From contig CM069446.1 in the NCBI GenBank assembly GCA_035610835.1, positions 52,914,934 to 52,978,933 on the forward strand: a stretch of 64,000 nt of DNA. The letters are read 5' to 3'. The position numbers and the translations under genes are program-made. Below the pieces are notes generated by a model. It was given only the letters and a program-made list of their open reading frames with translations. It did not search any database and had not been told where the DNA came from. The stretch is from Ophiura sarsii. Taxonomy: Eukaryota > Echinodermata > Ophiuroidea > Amphilepidida > Ophiuridae. Shown piece by piece: positions 24,701-36,800 of the stretch (positions are counted from its first letter, which is position 1; each line of letters begins with the position of its first letter).

Positions 24701-27700
24701 GCCACAACATGCCACCTGAACTTGATCCTCGTTATGCCAGCGCCACCGAAAAAGAAACTGAAATATATGTCCGATAGGTCTAATGTTTAATGAAGCAGGA
24801 AAATAAATTTAACGGTTTGTAAAATGACTATATGAATTGTCTATGGGTAAACTGTCAAGCGAACGAGTAACAGTAGCGTATCAGCAGAGTGTCCCCCCTC
24901 GACGGATTTGACCGGGAGAACAGCTCAAACTACCGGGCTAAAAGGTTTTATTTTCTGTAAATACAGTGGGTTGGGGGAGCAAGGGCCCCAATTTGAATCG
25001 GGTGGGGTGGATTTTGAGAACACCCCCACCCTCCCCGTTTTCAAATGTCGGACTCGGCGGCGGCGGCAATCCTCAGCCTGTAAAGTTAAAGCCTACCGGG
25101 AAGATACCATTTCCCCCTCTGACAAGCGATCTCATCAGATACGCCACTGGCGGGTAATGGAGCACATTTCACAGTAGTTAAATGATGAGTATTTTAGAAT
25201 GGACTTGGATCCTTTTAAAATTGATTTGAATTGCTATCTACCAAAGATAATTATTAAATAGTGATTGTTCAGTGTTATAACAATAGCTCTATTAAGCATT
25301 TCGGTTGGATCTCTTATAAAAGTAGTTTGCTATCTACTGAAGATAACAATGATAACGTTGAAAACACGGTCATTATTTAACAATTAGCTCTAGTGCTAGG
25401 CCTATATACAGTATTCGGTATTTCCATTACTGCATGGTTTTATTATTTATTGGCTATCCCTATGAATTGCCTTGTCACCTATACCTAGATTGAATTTTTT
25501 TTATTGAGAGGACACAAAAGTACAAGGATATCAAAGGTGCAACCACACATTTAATTAATCAGGCCTATTGTTTACATCTCATAACTTCGTGATAAACCAA
25601 ACCGATGTTACCCTATTTTTTTTATTGGGGTGGGTCCGAGGGGCAGAAATATAGAGCATCCTCTCCCACCATAATCCCATCCCTTCCACCTTTGCTTTCA
25701 GTCTAGAACATTCGGACGTTTCATTGATTCAAAATATGAATGATGGGCATTTAGCGATCGAAATGGGAAGATCTCTGTACTGTTCTTTGTTCAGTCCGAA
25801 TTTCATTTGGAATGTTCCAGAATTTTATATCATTCAATTTAACTATGACATTTTAGGAGGATTTTATAGAAACATGACTTGTTTGGCCGTATAGGCCTAC
25901 TTCTGGTTATCTTGGAACTTATTTTGTCTTATATGGCATGTCACCAACCAAACCGTAGGCCTAACAGCGGGGCCTTATAGACCCGAACGCAACTGAATAA
26001 ATGAGCTTATAATGGATAGTATATTAAAATACATGCCAGGAGAGGCTGTCCATCTCTGCTCTCCATATACACCCCCCCCCCCCCCAACTCCACATGTCGT
26101 GTGTTTGATTGCCGCGTGTGCAAATACATGTACTATACAAAGTTAGACTATTATGAGATAACCATGTGAACCATTTGATAGCATCGGCTCATCGGCCCGA
26201 GGATGCTTCTCCGATCATGCCCATGTAGGCCTAGGTAAAACGGCACTTATAATTGATATTATGTTTGATATAACTGAATGACAAATTAGTACACCGAGTT
26301 GAACTAACTGAGAACTAGCTAACTTAACAACGATACGAAGTAATAGGCCTACCATATTCAGTAATGACAATAAATAGATAAACAGGTAGGCCTATTGGAT
26401 GGACGGGCGGGTGGAACGGACTTTACAACATCGAAAGGCCAAACAAAAACAAAACATTAACGTCTTCGGATAAAACCCGGTGTAAGTCTTTTTGATCTCC
26501 TTACAATGTTTCACTCCGATCATGGATTCAAAATCTTTCTCTGTCCTTTATTTTTTATCTTTTTTCCTTCTCTCTTTCCAAACTCCTTGACACTAACGCT
26601 TGTGCTAAAGCCTTGTTTTACTAATAGGCCTACTTGCTTTCAGGCTCAGCCACACCCCGGCAAAAATGACGGTTTGATAAGTCGGGCCTCCGATGCGTAA
26701 ACAATGCGTATGAACAAGCCCTCAAACGCGGCAAAAACATAGCGGGTAACGCAGCACGCACTGACGGCATTCGAAATAACAGCGTCGCGTATTTTAAGCG
26801 AACTGGCGCGTGCCAATTTGCGTGAAAAACAAAACACGGGATACGCGGCGCATGGGAGTTTCGCTGATCCCCTGCGGGCAGACTTTTCCATTCTACTTTG
26901 CCAATAATCACAATAAGGGATTTAAATCCTTCTAAATAGGCTTTTTGAATTTCAAAATTGAAAATTTCTTTGCATGTACTGATAGATAACACTCTGAAGT
27001 TTTGAAAAATGAAGAAAAGTGAAATTCCTGGAAAATACGAAATGACACTTGACAGCCCCCTTAAGGGGGGACTTTAAGGAAGTTTTTGATTTGATTTTTT
27101 GAATTTTGTGAGTGCTGTAATTATTGAACTATTAATCAATGCATATAAAAGTATACATTTTTAGAAAGGAAATGGATCAGAGAATCCAAATTTGGCGTCA
27201 ATTTTGCCCAAAAAAGTAGATTTTTTGAGAAAATCACAAAATTCACTTTTTTGACCCAAATTTTTTTGAACAAAGCTTACAAAAATTAATTTTGAGTAAA
27301 AATTTTCAAAATTACTTTATAATGATGTTAAGATACTAATGAAGGGACGATTTTTTTTTTTTGAAACCTAATATAATATTTTTGAAAATGTTGACCAAAA
27401 AGTGCCAAAAAACGTGAAAAAATGGAATTTTATTTTTTTTTACACTTTTTTGTCAAAATTTCAAAAAATATTGGATTAGGTTAAAAAAAAAAAAAATCGT
27501 CCCTTCATTAGTGTCTTAACATCATCATCAAGTAATTTGGGCATTTCTATCTCAAAATTATGCTTGTTAGCTTTGTTTAAAAAAAATGGGTCAAAAAAGT
27601 GTTTTTTTGTGATTTTCTCAAAAAATCAACATTTTGGGTCAAAATTGATGCCAAATTTGGATTCTCTGATCCATTTCCTTTCCAAAAAGGTATACTTTTA

Positions 27701-30700
27701 TATACATTTGAGGAGTGGTTCAATAATTACAGCACTAACAAAGTTCAACAAAAAACTTCCTTAAGTCCCCCCCCCCCCCTTAAGTTGATTTTTTTTCTGT
27801 AGTGTGAAAAAGATTTCATTAAGTAAGTGAAAAAGTATGTTTTGTCAAATGAGAACATCCAAGTTTCATTAAATGAACATTTGTTTAAAATGAAAGATAC
27901 AAACGAGTGTTTAATTAGAAGGAGATTTTAAAGTGACAATCCTGTCTATCCTGTTTGGTAAACAAATGTAACATCGAAGTGCAGTAGGCCCCACATTGAA
28001 TTTACATTAGAAGACACCAAGGTCACAACACACTATCAAATAATTTGAACATGGGAAATATCCACTGAGCAATTGCAAAACAATGAGTAATACACACTGA
28101 GTTGATTAGAAGTTGTAAAAGTAAGATGAGTGCTATATTACATCGCTGGTTAAATATAGAAGCAAATAACAAAAGATAAGTTTATACGATGTATAACAAT
28201 ATTTAATAACCAACGTTTCACCTATCTGGGCTTTGTCAAGGTAGAATTTGGATTGTTCTTAATAAAAAAACCTTTAAAAGGAAAATGCTCGTACAAGTGC
28301 GAGACTAATGGAGTATGTGAGCAATTCATCATGCATCCCGAAACTCTTTGGAATATATGCATTCAGATATAGGCCTAATGAAACAACTTTAACCTTTAAC
28401 CTGGCTATCACGGTTACCAGCTTTAAGTCATCCTGAAACTTTTGAGTCCATGTGTTCATATCTCTATGGAAAAATTTCCTTCAAAAAGGACTACACCATA
28501 TTATAACCATATTTATCAACTAGAGCAGCAGCAGGGGGAAGGGGGTACACAAATATTTTGGTAGGGCTGTGACACCAGCAAAATAAAAATTGACCTGAAA
28601 ATTAAAAAAAAAAAAAATTAAATCACACCAGAATATGAGGTGTAATTTTTACCTTTATTGACAAATTTGATCCAAATGATGGCAACATTCTAGGGACAAG
28701 GGGTGGTCATTCATTTGTGATGCGATCTGAGAAAACCCGTCGGATGTCGCAAAATGTGAACTAGGGATTATGGGTAAAATAGAAAAAATAAAAAAATAAA
28801 AAATAAAAAAACGTTTTTCTTTTTTCTAGATTTTTTTAAAGAAAATTAGTTTCCAGTACTTTGTGTCATCATCTTTCATGAAATTTCGCCTTGACAAACT
28901 TACTTGAGTCCCTTTTATTATTAACCTTATAATGTTATTATATTGAATTATGTATCTTTTTTGGCCTGTTTTCATGATTTCTTGTTTTGTAGCTTTTGGT
29001 GACATCACAATCATCATTCACTCATAACTATTTTTGTAGTAATCGTAGAAAAATGATCGAAACAGTTCTGTAATCAGCACAGTTTTAGCTTTCTTTTGAT
29101 ATAAATATCTCCAATGTGAAAAATGCCACCATGTGGCGGGTTTTCACAGATCGCATCACATTTGCCAGACAGGTAAGGCCAAATAAAAAATAAACATGCT
29201 TAGCATCCCCTCCAGCTTCCTTTTTTGGGTTTTCTTCTATTTTTTTCTTTCTTCTACATTTCATTAATAACTTTTTGTTCAGGTGTTTCAGAGTTTGAGA
29301 TGTTAGTAACAGCTTTGCTTCTTTCTTATAAGCATTTTAAGCAAGTTTGTGGTGACCGGCCCCTCAGAACCAATAAATAAAAACAATTTAAAGATACCTA
29401 CTCCTCTCAAGGCTTGCAAAGTTTATGGCAAAACAGGGCGATTTTACACAAAAAAGGTTTTTAAAAAGAAAAGAAAAAAGGGCCGCCTCCTTTTTTTGAA
29501 AATGTCAGGACGCTAAACTTTTTTATTATTTTTTAATTTGCCTAAAAAAGTGACCCTTTTTGGCGCCATATTCCTGTAACTTCATATCCACCAAGGACAC
29601 CCTCTCCATGAGACTAGATTACCAAGTATTTTCAATTAGTTGCGTAACTTAGTCGGTAGCTTACCGAATCTATCTGTGCTTCTAACTTGTTGACTTCCGA
29701 CTTGAGTAGACGTAGCGTGTCGTCCTTACCATGTTGTCTGGCAAATGCTGATGAGCAGGCTGTTGTAAAATGTAAAAAAACCCAATCAATTACAAAAACA
29801 TCAACACATATCATTTCAGATATCCTATGTATAAATTATCTTAAATTAGAAATGGCTGAAAGATAATTGGATTCATTTAAAAAACCATATCGCTAACACG
29901 CTTCCATAAAATTACAATTGTTCTCCTTTAAATGTTATTATCCTGTGTATGGTTTCAGTGTGTTCCAGTTTCATTGTTTATCGCAGATGTCCCAAGATGC
30001 ATCATAATGATCCCACAATGCATCATAACTATCCCACAATGCATCATAATTATCCCACAATGCATCATATCATCATCATCATCATCATCATCCTTCGGCT
30101 GCGAAGCAGGCGACCACAAGTTTTCTCCAAGCACGGGGATCTGTAGCAAGAGTGGCTATCTGACGTTCTTGAGATGCAGTATCCCACAATGCATCATAAG
30201 TATCCCACAATGCATCATAATTATCCCACAATGCAACATAATTATGCCGCAATTGAAAATCCCTCCATTTTAAAGAATTTATCTACTCTTTGCCCTCCCC
30301 CCCCCCCCCATGAAACCAATGGATTTATAAAAATACATTGAGCTTTTTTGCACTGATATATTTTTCCTGACCACTGATTCCAACTTGTGGTTTCAAGGCT
30401 TATCTCGCTACACAGGATATAAGAACAATGCTTTACTTCCTTTGGTTATATATACATCTACCCATCAAGTAAATAAACCTTATACTAATGGCCTGCATTT
30501 TTATAGAGATCCCATTGCTGTTCCTACTCTAAAAATACAAGCACGCAGTGCGATTACGTAATTGTTGTGACTATTAGGTTACTACATGTAGCACTATGAA
30601 AACTCTCTCATTGCTTGCGTGGTAGATTTCGATCGCGACAGGAGCATGCGCAGATGCGATTTTTGTGTAAGTGGTCTGTGATTTTGTCAATATTATATTT

Positions 30701-30760
30701 TTACTGTGATTTGTCGATCTGCATTAAATGCAAAAAGTAACAACGCCCCCGGCTGGACTC

Positions 30761-30800
<40 letters not shown>

Positions 30801-33800
30801 AATTGCGCCACGGAGGTGATTATTACTAGGCTGTTTTGGTTTGTCATGTTCACCCGAACACTTCCCCGTACACTTTCTTGCAAAGTCGGGCATCGTTTTT
30901 TCTCAAATGTTGCTTGCATATTGCCTTTGCTGTCGCCTTTAATACATGTGCTGTTACTTGAACTTGGAACCAACGTTTAATTTGAACTGTCTATTTTCAA
31001 TAAAAAAATACTCCAATACGGGAAAAAAATCAGAAAAGCTCACAGACAACAAATAAGAACATCATTTTACTCGACCTAGAATTTCAATCAACGGATTTCA
31101 ATCATCGGCAAAACCCGATGATGTGAGTGACGTCATTTAATGAGCTCATTAGCATAATTTATGTCCGTGAAATATACAATAGGGTTTTGGTAGTGTGTAG
31201 TTGGCTCTATATAAATCGGAGCATATTTTTTATCAGCATATGATTACATGTCATAGCACCAAATATTGTTTTGAATTTTCACCACACAAACTATGCTGGT
31301 TCCCTGCACCCTGGATTCCAGTGCCAACTCATCCATATGTGGAGGTGTAGGGCTCTCCATTACTTACGAGAATCGACTCTACACCACATTACGTTGTCGC
31401 TCTATTAACCCCCTGGGGTCTACCTGTCTATCTTACAGTGGTTCTGATTGGTTTATTACAAGATGTACTCATATGAATAGCCAATTCAAATGCAGCTTGT
31501 GAAATGTTTCACTCCCATCTTTGTCAGGGATATAATTATTCTAACAATGTCTCTCATTGGTGCAATAAATGATGTATCCATCTTTTTAACCAATCGGCCG
31601 GTAGCTCTCAGGGGTTAACGCACTACGGGAAATATCAATCATTTATACCGATCAATCACTGCTTGTCATGGGACAGCAATTTGCATTCAGGGACAATTTG
31701 AAATACAAAAAAAAAAGTCCATCACAATTTAGCCCCAGACTTTTGATACTCAAATTTGTTTTGTACCCAAAGAAGAATATAAAGATACCACCACAATGCA
31801 TTGCGTTTTTGCAAAATGCCCTTAATCTGGTCTCCAATTCGTCTCGGTTCTCAAGACATATGCACAAAATCATGGCATAAAAGTGAATTCATCGTTGGCG
31901 ATTCTAGTTTACATCAATTAATAAATTAGTTCTCAGTGTTCATTTTTCTTATTTCAGGACTGATATCAATGACTCATTAAATCATTGAGAATCACATCCT
32001 AAAATAAATAGTTTTGCTCATTTCTCACACCCATGCAGAACCTTGAATGAATATAAAACAAAACAATTGCTCTTGACCTTGTGACACGACTATATGGTAT
32101 CGAAAGTACACTAACATACAAAAGAAATGTTGGGTAATTGTTATTCAACATTGCAAAAGATTTTTAAGAGTTGATTCATCAATGAACTAGCCTCTGCAGT
32201 ACTGCTGTACAAGATAATAGTTACAAATAAGAGGAGTTGTATTGTATTTTTATATTAAAGGTAGATGTTCTGATTTCTGGCCCGATTTTCAACTTGATGT
32301 TTTCTATTTTTACATGAAAGGTCATCCTTAAAATTGTTGCATTCCAAAGTTTGAGTTGCATAACTCTAACGGTTCTTATTTTAGAAGCACAAGATCACAG
32401 GAAATTTGTCCATTGAGTAGTACACTTACTGGCTGGTGGTTAACCACCTTTGGCAGTAATTCACCACATTTTAGCCTATAATTTCTAAACCACATTCCTG
32501 GCCCCCAAGATTCTACAGACATAATGAGAAAAATATGGGGATTCTTCTGATATCAAAATATCTTGATGTGAAAAAAAATCATAGCCCCCAAAAAGTGATC
32601 GGAACATACACCTTTAATTATTGAAACTTGAGCCACTGACTGTGATCTCCTAAACTATGGTATCAGTATCAAAAAGTATCTTAACTTAAAAAAGAAATCT
32701 TGAGCAATCGTTTCACAAAATACCAACAAATTACAGTTGATACATGGGTTCCCAAAGAAGATTTTAAAGACACCACCACAATGCATTGCGTTTTTGCAAA
32801 ATGCCCTAATTCTGGTCTCCAATTTGTCACAGTTCCCATAGACATTTGCACACAATCATGGTTTCATAGCGCGTTCATCGTTGGAGCTCTTAGGTCATAG
32901 TCTAAAACAAGGGCAACCTTTTAGTATTCTTTTGTCGGTACATCATGCCTTTCGTCGGCACAACTATGACTTGCCCCCCCCCCCCCTGTTTCAAAAAGCT
33001 GGCTACATATTTTGAACATGTTTAGAGCAGATTGCCCAAAGGTTAAACATAGAAGGTATTACTTTATACATGCTGATGGAGATACAGGGTTTTGACAGAG
33101 CAGTGACGATAACAGGATTCCACAGTATCCCGAGGTAAGATGACAATTCTTCATAACATGGCAGACCTGCCAATATTTGCATCCTGTAATCAGAGACATT
33201 CTTTACACCAATCAGGAAGATTTTAAATAATACATGTGATGTATCAGATAACATGTTTCCCCAATCGGGGGAGGGGGTTGTCAACTGTGTGTGCCCAGAT
33301 CAGTTTATTTTTCAGATGGCACGCCCCTACTAAGGCCAATAAAAAAATGTTGTTGTGTTGCCCTCAAGTGCTAAAAATCAAAAATTGGGTCAGACGGTCG
33401 GTCGGAAATCTTTTTTTTTTTTGGCTGAAAAATATATGGTTTATGTTAAGACAAATTTGGTATAAATAGGCCTATATGTCAATTTAACTAATATTTCTAG
33501 TGTGATAATCATATGTGTGGTGGCATGGGAAAACCCTTCACAAGGTCATTTTCTAGCAACTTGGTTTTTTTCTTTGGCAGAGAGCTTCATACTCTACTGA
33601 GTATAGGACTGTTTAAATTTTTCAGAAATTCCATCTAGAACTACAGTTATAGTATTTTAAAGTCGGCAAGTTTAAACGCAACACTAAAAATTGAAATTGA
33701 CAATTCAAAGGTGTACACAAAATCTTTTAAATGCTCTAATAATAATAAAACTACATTGTTATATCACACAGAATAGCTTGTCATATGAAAAGGACTTTTG

Positions 33801-36800
33801 ATATGAACCTAGTTTTTTGCAATATTATTAACAATTGTAAGTTCTTCACTTTAAAAATCTTTACAATGCATTGTCGGAATTCACAAGTGGTTACCATGGT
33901 AACAATGTCATTTTACGTAAACATAGCATTTTACACATACAATTTGATAAACAAGGTTCAGAAAAGTACTAAAATAAACTTAACATCTGAAATTTTGCAT
34001 AAAAAACTCCTGGAGACTAAAGTTCAAGGTATAATCTCTATCTTGGGACCAAAGTTGGAAAATTGACTTGGAACTCATTAGTTAGAAACATTTTGGTATG
34101 ACCCAGATATCTCAATATTAACACTAGCGACTTCCGACGGGTTTTCCCATACCACAACACATATGCCATGAGGGAAATGGGACGGTTGAGCGCTCACAAA
34201 ACCGGTTTAACCCGCAAAAGTCTGGTCCGCAGCCCAGAGACCTCAGAGCATAAAATTATCTACATGTATACAGATGAAGATGATGAAGAAAAGCTATATT
34301 ATGCAACACGGTGATTTTTTCCCAATAGTCATTTTCAACGAGAACTACATCAGGAGTGCTCATCTTAATAAGGGTGAAATTACGGCTCCGAAGGTGACTA
34401 CACTGGTAATCTACCAATACATTATTCTTCTAAAAACATTTAGTAACGCTAACTTATTCATTTCAAGCAAGAAATTGAAATAGAAAAAATTGAAAACAAA
34501 TTCAAGAAAACAATTTGAAAAAAAAATGAAAAAAAGAAGAAAATAAATCTAACCCTATTTTTGCGATTTTAGGGTCAGTTGCTGAGGGCAACATAACTCT
34601 TCTTATTTCCCCCTAAATAGTGAGTACCTCCTCACCCAGAGTTTAATACTAACCAGAATGAATAGCTGTGATCCAGTTCTCCAGTTCTATCTGCGTGGTA
34701 GCCTGTAGGAGGTAGGCATCACCAAACGCCGTACTTAGACAGAATATATTGTCACGCTTGGTGTGTTCGGGTACTGCTTGCGCTATACTGCCTTCAACGA
34801 CTGGAATAGAACGGTGGAAAAGTGCTAGGGTTATAGTTAGATAAATCTTGTCACACTATAGTTTATTCAGTTCCAAAATGGTTAGAAACACATAGTTATT
34901 ATCTCTTTGCGTGCATAAATAATTACAAGCATACATGCACGATTTTGACATACAGTTCAAACCTTCTTTAGGCCACTTAAAAATAATTATTAGATTCTCG
35001 TAGAGCTCACAGACCTTTGAAAAGTGAAGAGCGAGGGCACTTTTTATTTTATATTTCACTAAATTGACACATAAATATGGCTGTTTTCATGCAAATTTCA
35101 TATTACCAGCATCTTTCAGCAGCATAAGGAAAACGGTGAAGCTCTCTTTTTTAAAATGTTAAGTTCATGAGGGTTAGACCACTAGGTTTATGAAAACACT
35201 TGAAAGTGACTGTTAGTTGATTAATACATAATTGGTCCTATCAACCATTGACATTTCAGTATTAGAAACTCAATAATCTATGAAAATTGAAATTAAAAAA
35301 ACGTTTTGACCATATCACAGAAAGTGAGGAGGGAGGGCTACGAGAATCTATTTTTTTTTAAAGTGGCCTTACATATGTGCAAGGAAAATCAGTCAGCACT
35401 TAGCATCAGCAGTTAGATACAAATAATTGTCCGTTTTCTACCTGGTTTTTGTCATCTGCAATGCTACATTTCAGTGAAAAAACAACTGTAATAATACGGA
35501 GAGGTCGCACATATGATGTGCAGTGCATCCGTTGCATTCATGTGCATACACATACTGTTCTGTATTAATTCGCTGCTGCAGAGGGAAGTCTCACCAATTT
35601 GGAACTGAATTTACTATAGCTGTATTCTAGAATTGCCTATAGGTGCATTACTACCTTCAACAACTAAAAAGGATATCATTTTCATAATTATGTTTTTACA
35701 AATTATCTTCATGATAGTAGGCCAATTAATTCTGTAATATAAGGCGTTGTTAAAATGATGGTATGGGCCTATGCCTGAGATTCGCTACCTTTCTCAATAG
35801 GAAGCACATTGTCCAAATCAAGTCGGTAAAATAAAAGACATTACATGCAGCCAACAAATCACAACCAAATACTGTTGTATTTGCTAAGCCTAAAAGTGCA
35901 CATTTGCTTGAAGAGTAAGCACCGTATGATTGTACACCCAAGACAGGTTTTGATCTATTTTCAAGAGTATGTAGGAGACATGTCGTTTTATATTTTTGAT
36001 ATGTTTTCAAACACGGTATAAATCTTTTTGGGACACCCTGTATAGTGAGTACAATCGCAAACAGAATAGCTTATTATGACGGTACTCACTTACGAAAATG
36101 GCTACTTCTATTTCATGTTTCTAATGTAATTGAAAGTGATATAGGAAAAGCCTTAGCATGTCCCGGGGAGGGGGCACTCAACTTATTTTTGGGTAGGGGT
36201 GTGCCGCACAGGGTCTCAAAAAGGGGGGCTACAGATCTGAACTGAGCGGATTTTATGACGAAAAATAGGGTCTTAGGAGTTGATTTTTTTCAAAAAAGTA
36301 GGTCTTGAGAACTGGCCTATAGTTCAATTTTGATTAGCAAGAACACAAATTTTTCATTTTTGTTTGTTTTAGAACGCAAAATTTTGAATTGGGGCTTTGG
36401 AACGCAAAATTTCGTGATTTTTAAATTTTCAATAAATTTGGGGTCTTAAGAACTGATGCAGGCTCAAAAGGGGGTCATAAGAGCTAGCTGCAGAGGGTGA
36501 AAAAGGGGGTCTTCAGCGCGGCACATACCTATACCCTTTTCCAATGTCAGTGCCCCCCCCGGAATCATGTCTTTTACAGTACAGATTCTATAAATAGGCA
36601 GTACCGATCCCAAGGCAGTTCTTTATAATTGAAAGTAATAGATAGAGCATAATGTGTTTGCACTCGTATCAAAACTTTCACATCTCGGAGTGCCTTTACA
36701 TGCAATCAAATAGCTGTATAGTCAGGCAATATCAAAACTTGATATTAAATTGACACCGGCGCTTTCATAAATATCCCCGGTGTCGGACACACACAGAGAG

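Noticed and set aside
26630..26992. 120-codon minus-strand frame in the 3.7-kb TTAA element as a transposase
   Set aside because: No catalytic motif or resemblance to piggyBac, Kolobok or other transposases; it lies in a CpG-rich subterminal region where long frames are expected by chance.
29993..30245. CRISPR-like array
   Set aside because: The units are contiguous 21-mers without spacers in a eukaryotic intron; it is a minisatellite.
29955..30273. Repeat-containing peptide ([13 protein letters not shown])
   Set aside because: It is a translation of the 21-bp minisatellite and (ATC)n run.
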